From Chthoniobacterales bacterium (GTDB lineage: Bacteria > Verrucomicrobiota > Verrucomicrobiia > Chthoniobacterales > UBA10450), in assembly GCA_013697365.1 (NCBI GenBank), contig JACCXA010000066.1, forward strand, positions 1-29,624: a stretch of DNA of 29,624 nt, written 5' to 3'. Positions 6,224 through 13,881 of the stretch are shown here, in pieces. The first letter of the stretch is position 1. Every line of letters begins with the position of its first letter. The notes under the pieces are model-generated. The model saw only the letters and a list, made by a program, of their open reading frames with translations. It did no database searches and was not told the origin of the DNA. The position numbers and the translations under genes were made by a program.

Positions 6224-7030
6224 TTAATGCGTCGCCACGGTGGTCGCGCTCGGCAGATGCGGGACGCAATATTCCTCGCCATCGCGCGAGACGCGGAAGT
6301 CGAGAGAGGGGTCGCTTAGCTCCGTCGCGCCGCAGTTTGCGCAACGATGCAGTGGCTCTGCTTCCGATCGCGACTCCCCCTCAAATCGCTTCCGCCGCGC
6401 CGAAACTTCCTTGCGATGTCGCACTTGGTAGAAAATCTCCGGCCCGAAAAAGATCAGATAGTTACTGAAGGCAGCGAGCAGCGACAGCCGGTAGAGGTTC
6501 GTGCCCACGATGAAGCCAAACATCAGAATTGCGGCCGAGATCAGGGCCAGCCACTTGATCTTCACCGGCAGGATGAAAAATACGTAGATCACTTCGTCAG
6601 GATAAAACCAGGCGAAGGCGAAAAAGAGCGACGAAGCGAGCATCGCATTCGAAAACTGCGCACCGAAGAAGAACGCCGCAATCGTGGTGCCGATCATCCC
6701 CAGGAAAAAATAGAGGGTAAGCCGGAACGCACCCCACGCGCGTTCAAGCCCGTCGCCTACGAACCAGAGGAACCAGAGAGCCAGCACCGCCCAGAGGGGA
6801 GAGAGCATCGCGCCCGGCTGCACGGGAGAGCGCGGAACAAAAAGGTAAGTGAAGAGACGCCAGACCTGCCCGCGTTTAATCAGCTCAGGATTAAGTTCAA
6901 AGACCGAGAGCAGATACGGATTCACAAAAGCGAGCACGCAAACTAAAGCAGTGAACGCTACGACGATCCGGATCAGTCCCGGGATCGCGATGAATCCGAT
7001 GCGCCGTTCCAGTTTATCCAGCCAGGTCAT
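6224..7030 (-). CDS. Rhomboid-fold membrane protein lacking catalytic residues, with C-terminal zinc-ribbon-like tail
   Basis: 268 residues with about six membrane helices. Rhomboid features are present: RGQVWRLFTYLFVP (53-66), GDGLERAWGAFRLTLYFFLG (92-111) and FYPDEVIYVFFILPVKIKW (142-160). The segment expected to hold the G-x-S-G nucleophile reads FGAQFSNAMLASS (122-134), with no Ser at the aligned position, and the later AHxxG helix with the catalytic His is replaced by RLSLLAAFSN (181-190). So this is probably a rhomboid pseudoprotease, binding or chaperoning membrane clients. The tail has C230-x2-C233 and C255-x2-H258, a possible metal site facing the cytoplasm. It is divergent from gcvT. 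Confidence 0.78.
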   Translation of the reverse strand: MTWLDKLERRIGFIAIPGLIRIVVAFTALVCVLAFVNPYLLSVFELNPELIKRGQVWRLFTYLFVPRSPVQPGAMLSPLWAVLALWFLWFVGDGLERAWGAFRLTLYFFLGMIGTTIAAFFFGAQFSNAMLASSLFFAFAWFYPDEVIYVFFILPVKIKWLALISAAILMFGFIVGTNLYRLSLLAAFSNYLIFFGPEIFYQVRHRKEVSARRKRFEGESRSEAEPLHRCANCGATELSDPSLDFRVSRDGEEYCVPHLPSATTVATH

Positions 7031-7118
7031 TGCTTACTCTTCGTTTCATGGATGCACGGTGGCCTCACGGGATGCGGGTTGATTGACGCCATTTCACCCA
7101 CCGCCTACCGTCACGCAC

Positions 7119-8219
7119 GTGAGCGACGCCGCCTCGAAAACCACTCCGCTTTACGAGGAGCATCAGCGCGCGGGCGGGAAGATCATCCCCTTCGGCGGCT
7201 GGCTCATGCCGGTGCAGTACACGAGCATCACGGACGAACATCAGGCCGTCCGTAACAACGTCGGCGTCTTCGATATCTCGCACATGGGACAGCTGACCGC
7301 CTCGGGCGCGCCGACCGCAGGCTGGTTGAACCAAATGTTGACGAACAACATCGACAAGCTCGCGGTCGGCACCGGGCAATACACTTTTCTTCTAAACGAA
7401 GAGGGCGGGATCATCGATGATCTGATCGTTTACCGCACGGGTCTCGAGGAATTCCTGCTCGTCGTGAACGCTTCGCGTACGGAAGAGGATTTTGCGTGGC
7501 TGCAAAAGAGCATCGGAGGCGGGATACGCTTCGCTAACCGCAGCGCTGATTTTGCCGGGCTGGCCATCCAGGGTCCAAAGGTGGTGGAGCTTTTTCAATT
7601 GCTCTTTCGCCGCCAGATTGAGCTGCCAGCCCGGAACGAAATTAAAGACTTCGAGTTTCTCGGCCTCAACCTGTCGATCGCCCGCACCGGCTACACGGGC
7701 GAAGATGGTGTGGAAGTTTTCTTTCCCGCAGCGGACGCGCCCACGATCTGGAATGAAATCCTTGCCAAAGGCCAGGCCCTCGGCCTTCGCCCATGTGGAC
7801 TTGGCGCACGCGACACGCTCCGCCTCGAGATGTGCTATCCGCTCAATGGCAATGATCTCACGCCGGAACACAACCCGATCGAGGCCGGGCTCGGCTTTTT
7901 CGTAGATCTCAGCAAGCCGGAATTCATCGGCCGCTCCGTCCTGGCACGAATCAAAGAAAGCGGGGCGCCCCGGAAGCTGGTTCCGTTTAAGATGAAGGCC
8001 AAAGGTCCTCCGCCTCGTCCCCATTACGGCGTCTGGCGCGATGGGGAACAGATTAGCGAGGTCACCAGCGGCACGCTTTCGCCGAGTTTGAATCAGGGAA
8101 TCGGAATGGCGTATGTGCCGAGCGAGCACGCCAGGATCGGAAGCGAGCTCGAGATCGAAATCCGCGGCCAGAAATTTCCCGCAGTGGTCGAGAAAAAACC
8201 ACTCTACAAAAAAGCATGA
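7119..8219 (+). CDS. gcvT: Aminomethyltransferase, glycine cleavage T protein
   Basis: 366 residues from GTG 7119; a TTG at 7083 in the same frame would add 12 residues without family support. The T protein transfers the methylene group from aminomethylated H protein to tetrahydrofolate, releasing ammonia. Family segments: TPLYEEHQRAGGKIIPFGGW at the N-terminus, VFDISHMGQL, GGIIDDLIVYR (with the catalytic Asp region), IARTGYTGEDGVEVFFP, and the C-terminal barrel ending EKKPLYKKA. The stop overlaps the gcvH start (ATGA, 8216-8219). gcvP does not follow; it must be elsewhere. Confidence 0.96.
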   Translation: MSDAASKTTPLYEEHQRAGGKIIPFGGWLMPVQYTSITDEHQAVRNNVGVFDISHMGQLTASGAPTAGWLNQMLTNNIDKLAVGTGQYTFLLNEEGGIIDDLIVYRTGLEEFLLVVNASRTEEDFAWLQKSIGGGIRFANRSADFAGLAIQGPKVVELFQLLFRRQIELPARNEIKDFEFLGLNLSIARTGYTGEDGVEVFFPAADAPTIWNEILAKGQALGLRPCGLGARDTLRLEMCYPLNGNDLTPEHNPIEAGLGFFVDLSKPEFIGRSVLARIKESGAPRKLVPFKMKAKGPPPRPHYGVWRDGEQISEVTSGTLSPSLNQGIGMAYVPSEHARIGSELEIEIRGQKFPAVVEKKPLYKKA

Positions 8220-8593
8220 ATGTTCCAGACGATCTTTTCTACACCGAGTCGCATGAATGGGTCCGCGTGGAAGGCGAGAACGCGCGCATCGGTATCACCG
8301 ATCACGCGCAAGCGGAGCTGACCTATGTCGTCTACGTCGAGCTGCCGAAGGTGGGCGCAGAGGCGGAGGCGCGCGGACAGATCGCGGTCGTCGAGTCGGT
8401 GAAAGCGGCCAGCGACATCTACGCGCCGATCAAAGGCGAGGTCGTCGAAGTAAACGAAGCGCTCTCGAGTAATCCCGCGCTCGTGAACACCGATCCTTTT
8501 GGGGAAGGCTGGATCTTCGTGTTGAAAATGACCTCGCCGGACGACGTGAAGCAGCTAAAAGACGCCGCTGCTTACCGACAGGCGATTGGTTGA
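8216..8593 (+). CDS. gcvH: Glycine cleavage system H protein
   Basis: 125 residues, the standard length. The lipoylated carrier shuttles the aminomethyl group between P, T and L proteins. The lipoyl lysine is K63 within VVESVKAASDIYAP. The N-terminal YTESHEWVRVEG and the C-terminal GEGWIFVLKM are typical. It is translationally coupled to gcvT. A minus-strand gene ends 36 nt downstream (convergent); no good terminator is visible between them. Confidence 0.97.
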   Translation: MNVPDDLFYTESHEWVRVEGENARIGITDHAQAELTYVVYVELPKVGAEAEARGQIAVVESVKAASDIYAPIKGEVVEVNEALSSNPALVNTDPFGEGWIFVLKMTSPDDVKQLKDAAAYRQAIG

Positions 8594-8629
8594 TTTTGAC
8601 CCGGCGCGGGGCGCGGGTAGCGCACGTCT

Positions 8630-9019
8630 TTAATAAGGCGCTGAATTCAACAACTCCGCCACGTAACGGACGAGCTCGTCCAGCGGGACAGTCGTAGCGC
8701 TGAAGCTGTATCCCGCGACTATGCCGTCGGAAGCGATCCCGCCTTCGACCGAGGTGTCGAGAGTCAAGAAAACAAGCGGTGTGTCCTGAAAGGCACGGTC
8801 CGTCCGCAGTTGTTTGGCGACGAGCGCTCCATCGGGGTGAGACATCGGCACGTTGAGCAGGATCACGTCCGGCTGGAACCAGCGCGCCGCATTCAGCGTA
8901 TGCCGGCTATCGCGCTCCTCCTTGATTAGGTAATTACCGGTATCTTCCAGGGCCTTGCGCACGACCGCCGTGACGCGTGGCTCGTAATCCACAAGCAGAA
9001 TCTTTTTCAGGAAAGTCAT
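8630..9019 (-). CDS. Degenerate response-regulator receiver domain
   Basis: 129 residues, a single CheY-like domain with no output domain. The beta-1 motif is ILLVDYEP (7-14), keeping acid-pocket D11 and E13. The usual phospho-acceptor Asp is replaced: DVILLNVPMSHPDG (51-64) has N56 where the family has Asp. The conserved Lys before Pro in the last loop is also lost (TTVPLDEL, 109-116), while a Thr remains at VFLTLDTS. Normal aspartyl phosphorylation is therefore unlikely; it may act as a constitutive protein-interaction module. No kinase is nearby. The gene stands alone between gcvH (convergent) and the end of the DUF1501 gene. Confidence 0.82.
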   Translation of the reverse strand: MTFLKKILLVDYEPRVTAVVRKALEDTGNYLIKEERDSRHTLNAARWFQPDVILLNVPMSHPDGALVAKQLRTDRAFQDTPLVFLTLDTSVEGGIASDGIVAGYSFSATTVPLDELVRYVAELLNSAPY

Positions 9020-9110
9020 AGCGGTTATTGCTGCCCTTCTAAGCAGCGGCTATGCCACCGGTCTGGGAGCGACCGGCCGCAGCGCTTGCCACGGCCCCGT
9101 CCTCAGTCTG

Positions 9111-10469
9111 CTAAGCCAGGAACCCGAGATTCGGATTGGCGAAGCGACCGATATTCGGCAGCACCGCCCGCAGGTCCGAGGCGCTCACGCCAAACCAGGA
9201 GGCAAGCGTGGCGGAGAATTCATCAACGCTCGTCGTTGGAATCCAACGGCCCTGGCCCGTATCGTCCGGGCCGTTTACGGCCAGCGTCGGGAAGGTGCCG
9301 AAGAGGCGGCCACCCTGCACGGCGCCACCCAGCACAAACTGGTGACTGCCCCAGCCGTGATCCGAGCCGCTACCGTTAGTGGGGAAAGTGCGCCCGAAAT
9401 CGGAGGCAGTGAACGTGGTTACGTCGGAAGCGACGCCAAGTTCCGCCGTCGCATTGTAGAACGCATTCATCCCCTGGCTTAATTCTGTAAGCAAATTCGC
9501 GTGCGCTGTTAACTGATCGCCGTGCGTGTCGTATCCCTGGACCGCGCAAAAGAAAAGCTGACGCCGCATGCCGAGCGCGTTTCGCGCTGAGATAATCTTC
9601 GCCACCATGTTCAACTGACTGGCAAGCGAGCTCGCGGGAAAAACCGTGGTGATCGGCGGCACACCCGCAAGAGCGGCGGTCAGCAACTCGTTGTTGCCAA
9701 TCGCGCGCGTGACGGTGTCGGAGTAAGTCTGAGCGAAGAGATTGTTCTTCGGTAAGGCCATCAACTCTCTAAAGCCCTGATAGCGCGCGTCGGCATTCGC
9801 GCTCCCGGTCATGCCGGCAAACGTGATGCTGCCGGTAGGCGAAACCTGGTAAGGGATGACCGTGTTCCCGACTTCGAAGGTGTTCGTGCCGGCCACGGAA
9901 ATGGCGAGCGAGATCTTGGAAGCACCATTCAAGGAATGCAGCAGGTCCGCAGTGCGTCCCCCCCACCCAGTACGCAGCACCTGATCGGGCACGGAGGTCT
10001 GCCATTGCACCGACTGATCCGAATGAGAGAAAAGGTGGCTGGGAACCGCAGCCCCGCCCGCCAGGTATTGGGCCCGCGTAACCGGTGCGACCAGGGTCCC
10101 GACGTTCGCGACAAGAGCCAGCTTGCCGCCGTTAAAAAGCCCCTGCAGCTCAGCCAGATTCGGGTGAAACCCGAAGTCCCGGCCATCGCCGTTGGCGAGA
10201 GTGAGCTGAAGCAACGCCTCGCGACTGATGGCAAGCCCACCGCGCGCGGTCGAGTAAGAAGAATATCCCGCCTCATCGTGCGGAATGATGACGTTGTTCG
10301 CGTCGTTACCACCGTAAAGGAAGAGACAAACGAGCGCCTTGTAGTCGCCGTCCGCGACTGTGGCAGCGCTGATCTTCCGCAGATCCAGCAACGTGCTCAG
10401 CAATCCCGAAGTACCGAGCGCAGCGCAAGCGGCCTGACGAAGGAAAGTGCGGCGAGTGGGAGCGTACAT
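9111..10469 (-). CDS. Tat-exported DUF1501 protein
   Basis: 452 residues. The N-terminus MYAPTRRTFLRQAACAALG is a twin-arginine signal (RRTFLRQ). The mature part fits DUF1501: LVCLFLYGGNDANNVIIP near the start, TSDxGRTF-like TASDFGRTFPTNGSG, then DHGWGSHQFVLGGAVQGG and GRWIPTTSVDEFSATLASWF. The fold is related to alkaline-phosphatase-like/sulfatase proteins, but no enzymatic activity is established for the family. It starts 5 nt after the DUF1800 gene, the conserved partner arrangement in Planctomycetes, Verrucomicrobia and others. Likely periplasmic or extracellular; possible polymer handling is inference. Confidence 0.93.
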   Translation of the reverse strand: MYAPTRRTFLRQAACAALGTSGLLSTLLDLRKISAATVADGDYKALVCLFLYGGNDANNVIIPHDEAGYSSYSTARGGLAISREALLQLTLANGDGRDFGFHPNLAELQGLFNGGKLALVANVGTLVAPVTRAQYLAGGAAVPSHLFSHSDQSVQWQTSVPDQVLRTGWGGRTADLLHSLNGASKISLAISVAGTNTFEVGNTVIPYQVSPTGSITFAGMTGSANADARYQGFRELMALPKNNLFAQTYSDTVTRAIGNNELLTAALAGVPPITTVFPASSLASQLNMVAKIISARNALGMRRQLFFCAVQGYDTHGDQLTAHANLLTELSQGMNAFYNATAELGVASDVTTFTASDFGRTFPTNGSGSDHGWGSHQFVLGGAVQGGRLFGTFPTLAVNGPDDTGQGRWIPTTSVDEFSATLASWFGVSASDLRAVLPNIGRFANPNLGFLA

Positions 10470-10474
10470 GTCGG

Positions 10475-13276
10475 CTATTTCTGGATGACGTATTCCGGCG
10501 AAGTCACAATGAGATAAATCGCGGTGCGCACGCGCTCGGTGGGATTAGTGGCAGCGATGCGGTCGAGCGTTGTGATCATAATCGACCGCATCTCGGGAGA
10601 CATCCCGCTGGCCATGAGCAGGCCATTCAAGTGATCGACGAGCTGAGCGGAGTTGCCCGCGATGGAAAGCTCGTAAGCAAGATTGAGCGTGGTGCGATTG
10701 TCAGCCGGCCCCAGGCCAAAGTTGACCGCGTTGCGCAGATAATTAGCGATCGTGACCACAGTCGTCTCCGTCGTGATCTGAAATTCCGGGCTTTTCAGGT
10801 GCGCCTCCGCGATCGGACCAGGCGACTGATAGTCGGGAGAGAAAAAATTGAAAACCGTGGGCGCTCTTAACGGTGTCTGCCCCAGCGCGGAAAGACCCGT
10901 GATACTAAACTTGCCGGTCGGCGTGCTGGCTCCAAAAGCGCGTAAGAGGCTGGTGACGCGGAGAACGGGCTCCCGCAAATGTCCGGCGCCCTGACCAGAC
11001 CGACTCTCTCCTCGCGCGTCGTAATCCATCAGGATCGCACGCACCACCGCACGCAAGTCACCGCGCACACCCTGGCCGTTATTATTAAAGATGGAGGCAA
11101 CACGATGAACGTAGCCGGGGCTCGGATTGCTCGTGACCAGCCGCTGGATAAGCTGCTGACAGATGAACGGCCCGACGTTCGGATGGGCGAAAATGGTATC
11201 GAGCGCGTCGTCTAGATCCTCGGGAGCGCTTTGATTCGCTGGAAGGGCGACACCATCGAGGATGACCTTCGCCTCCGTCTCGTGCCGGCTCGGCACGCTG
11301 ATCATTGGGTCCCGGTAATTTGGCGGCACTCCGTTCCAGCGCGGTGTGCCAGTGTGCGCGTAAGTCCAGCCAGTGAAGACTTCGGAGAGACCGAGGATGG
11401 CTTCCTGGCCGTAGGTTTCGATCGGCAAACCGAGGGAGCTGAAGGCAAGGCTGCCGTCGAGATGCAACCGGTAGGTTCCGATCGAGAAGAGTTGCAGGAT
11501 TTCACGCGCGAAGTTTTCGTTCGGGATGCGGCCGCGCGCGGGATCGGCCTTCTCGTTGCGCAGCATATCGAGGAAGCGGCCCATCGCGGGGTTGAGGGTG
11601 ACTTCATCGAGGAGCGTGCGGAAATTTCCGAAAGCATTCCGCAGCAGTACGTCGTAATAAGTCGCCAGGCCCACGCCTTCGTTGCCCAGGCCGGCGCTTT
11701 CCGCGGATACGACCAGTATCTCGCTCAAGGCGAAAGCCACGCGCTGTCGCATTTGATCCGGAGCAGCGATCGTGCGGTTCCACCAGGCCTCCTGCACCTG
11801 GGCAAAGGCGGGCGGGATCACGCCAGACGCATCCACGTAGGGCAACAGGTAAGTCGGCGGGGCGTTGAACTGCTCATTCAGGAAAGCGTCGAAGCCCTGC
11901 GATCGCACTTGCGTGATCTGCGCCGCCTTCGGCCCAAACGTGGCTTGCTCGAGGAAGCGGGCCGCGTCGGTCGGTGTCGGCGTTCCAGCTGCCAGCGCTG
12001 GCGGGGGAGTCGGCGCCGGCGCGGCCTGTCCGCCGGCAGAGAAATTGAAGAAGCCAGCGATTTCACCGGTCGGATAATTCGACGTGTGAATATTCAGGTA
12101 AGTCTGACCCGATTTCAGCGCGGCCAGGATGTCCGCCACCGTCGTGTTCCCCACGGGCGCGAAGACCCAGATGAAGGTCCCGTCGGGTTGCGGAATGGGA
12201 TCGTCGAGGTCAAACAGGATAATTCCACCCGGGCCGTGGATATGAATCGACGTCACCGGCGCAGATAGATTCGTGTAGTTGAAAGCCAGCACGGCGGATT
12301 TTTCGTCACCCGCCAGCCGCAAGGTCGCGCTGCCGGACCCGTTCGAGACGTTGCTCCCCTGCGCCCGGAGCTGCGAGAGGTAAAGAGTCGAGCCATCGGC
12401 CTGTGGCGGCTGGTCCAGATCGTAGAACTCGATTAAGCCAACGCCGCTCGTCCCGTTCTTGCCGCGGACAATCGCGGTGTAATTTCCAGGATTGAGCGAC
12501 ACGACGATCGCCGGTTCGCGATCATCCGTCGGTGGGATGGAGCTGGCAGCGATCTCCGCCTCCTGCGCGCTGCGCCAGCTATCGTTCTCCGAGATGCGCT
12601 GGCCGTTGCCGTCGAAAAGTTCGAGCGTCGGATCATCAAGACGCCCGGGAATGGGGGTGCCATTCAGGCTTAATGTTGGACCGCGCACCCGCATGATCAT
12701 TCGCTTGGGGAGATCTCCCCGAAGGATGAAACCGCCGATCATGACGTCGTCTCCAGTTTGAACCCTGCCCCGCGTCGAGATATTCGCGAACCGCGCGGTC
12801 GCTTGCGGGCCATCGAGATCGTAGACTTCGACCAGCGCCACGCCGACGGCGTCGCTCACTCCGCGAACAACCGCAGTGTAATTGCCGACATTCAGCGTCG
12901 CGATGAGCGCTGCATCGAGATCGTCTGCGGGCGCCATCCCTGCGGCGATGAGCCCGTCCTGCTGCGAGGTGCGCCAGTTGTCATTCGAAGCCACAATCGC
13001 GCCCGTGGCGTCGTGCAGTTCGAGGATGGGATTGTTTAATGCGCCGACGACCGGCAATGACGGCCCAAGCGCGCGCACCGCGACCCTCTTTTGTCCAGCG
13101 CCGATGACGATGAAGCCTCCGATGAGCACATTATCGCCCGTCTCAACCCTCATCCGGGTCGAGATATTGACCGCGGCCGAAGGCGCCTGAGAAAACGCCG
13201 AAGCCGTCAGGCAAAAGCAAACGAAGGCGCCCGCGCAAAAGCGTAGCTGCTGGTTGATTCGAAAAGGCTTTCTCAT
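10475..13276 (-). CDS. Secreted multidomain DUF1800 protein with two beta-repeats and a CHRD domain
   Basis: 933 residues from ATG 13276; a GTG at 13288 in the same frame is an alternative and is closer to a GAGGGA element. A signal peptide is followed by two related repeats of about 125 residues, each beginning NISTRxRVxTGDxVxIGGF and ending in a GNYTAxVRG…YDLD pattern. Next is a CHRD-like domain (about residues 290-415: IHIHGPGG, YLNIHTSNYPTGEIAG), a Pro/Ala/Thr linker, and a DUF1800 domain from DAARFLEQATFGP to the end (MRQRVAFALSEILVVS, GRIPNENFAREILQLFSIG). The function of DUF1800 is not established. Paired with the Tat-exported DUF1501 gene 5 nt downstream, it probably acts outside the cytoplasm. 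Confidence 0.92.
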   Translation of the reverse strand: MRKPFRINQQLRFCAGAFVCFCLTASAFSQAPSAAVNISTRMRVETGDNVLIGGFIVIGAGQKRVAVRALGPSLPVVGALNNPILELHDATGAIVASNDNWRTSQQDGLIAAGMAPADDLDAALIATLNVGNYTAVVRGVSDAVGVALVEVYDLDGPQATARFANISTRGRVQTGDDVMIGGFILRGDLPKRMIMRVRGPTLSLNGTPIPGRLDDPTLELFDGNGQRISENDSWRSAQEAEIAASSIPPTDDREPAIVVSLNPGNYTAIVRGKNGTSGVGLIEFYDLDQPPQADGSTLYLSQLRAQGSNVSNGSGSATLRLAGDEKSAVLAFNYTNLSAPVTSIHIHGPGGIILFDLDDPIPQPDGTFIWVFAPVGNTTVADILAALKSGQTYLNIHTSNYPTGEIAGFFNFSAGGQAAPAPTPPPALAAGTPTPTDAARFLEQATFGPKAAQITQVRSQGFDAFLNEQFNAPPTYLLPYVDASGVIPPAFAQVQEAWWNRTIAAPDQMRQRVAFALSEILVVSAESAGLGNEGVGLATYYDVLLRNAFGNFRTLLDEVTLNPAMGRFLDMLRNEKADPARGRIPNENFAREILQLFSIGTYRLHLDGSLAFSSLGLPIETYGQEAILGLSEVFTGWTYAHTGTPRWNGVPPNYRDPMISVPSRHETEAKVILDGVALPANQSAPEDLDDALDTIFAHPNVGPFICQQLIQRLVTSNPSPGYVHRVASIFNNNGQGVRGDLRAVVRAILMDYDARGESRSGQGAGHLREPVLRVTSLLRAFGASTPTGKFSITGLSALGQTPLRAPTVFNFFSPDYQSPGPIAEAHLKSPEFQITTETTVVTIANYLRNAVNFGLGPADNRTTLNLAYELSIAGNSAQLVDHLNGLLMASGMSPEMRSIMITTLDRIAATNPTERVRTAIYLIVTSPEYVIQK

Positions 13277-13563
13277 GTAATCAAACACTTCCCTCGGGAG
13301 ATCACGGTTCCAGGGTTCCGCTCCGCAGCAAGACTGAAGCAGGATCCAATCCGGCAGGCGATCAGTTTCTTACGCCCGCACGCAGACAAGGAGCGGTCGC
13401 CCTTCACGAGATCGAACCCGTTAAACGACAGAAAGTCGTGTGGCGATCGTTGCAGCGCCCGAGCGGTACGAAGTGCCGTTCGGATCGCGCTAGCCCGCAA
13501 ACCGTGGCCGACGAGCGACATGTCCTCTTTGTTCTCCCAGATCGTATGCTTAATTGATCCCCC
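13277..13563. other. Divergent intergenic region
   Basis: 287 bases between the DUF1800 gene (minus) and xseB (plus). It should hold both promoters. A TATGCT (13545-13550) lies 14 nt before the xseB ATG but lacks a convincing -35, and a GAGGGA element sits just upstream of the DUF1800 start on the minus strand. No RNA gene, repeat or coding frame with support was seen. Confidence 0.5.
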
Positions 13564-13881
13564 ATGTCTTCTCCGGCCAAGAAGCTCACGCCTGAGCTGA
13601 ACTTCGAAGCGGCGATGGATCGGTTGGAGGAGATCGTCGAGCAGATGGAATCGGGCAAAATGATGCTCGAGGAGCTGATCGTTCGCTACGAGGAGGGAAT
13701 GAAACTCGTAAAAGTCTGTCAGGAACGGCTGACGAGCGCGGAGCAACGAATAGAGATCATAACGCGCAACCACGCCGGAAAGCCGGTCGTGAAAGAATTT
13801 GAGCCAAAGGCCGACGCACCCAGAGCGGCCGCGCCGCCGGAACAAGGAGATAGTGAAAATGACGAAGTCAGCCTCTTCTGA
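13564..13881 (+). CDS. xseB: Exodeoxyribonuclease VII small subunit
   Basis: 105 residues. XseB is the small helical subunit that assembles with XseA to degrade single-stranded DNA. The core NFEAAMDRLEEIVEQMESG (17-35), then MLEELIVRYEEGMKLVKVCQ and LTSAEQRIEII, is the family signature. A 30-residue, charged, Pro/Ala-rich tail follows and is not part of the core. xseA is not in the window. The gene overlaps dxs by 23 nt, and the dxs ribosome binding site lies within its 3' end, a common xseB-dxs arrangement. Confidence 0.93.
   Translation: MSSPAKKLTPELNFEAAMDRLEEIVEQMESGKMMLEELIVRYEEGMKLVKVCQERLTSAEQRIEIITRNHAGKPVVKEFEPKADAPRAAAPPEQGDSENDEVSLF

Noticed and set aside
8594..8629. GC-rich spacer after gcvH as a bidirectional terminator
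   Set aside because: Alternating GC-rich blocks give no stable stem with a T-tract on either strand.
11231..12268. 345-residue plus-strand frame inside the DUF1800 gene
   Set aside because: Arg-rich shadow with no motif; the minus strand carries DUF1800 and CHRD signatures in the same bases.
13273..13845. 190-residue minus-strand frame opposite xseB
   Set aside because: It lies opposite a clear xseB and has no family features; its composition is that of a shadow frame.
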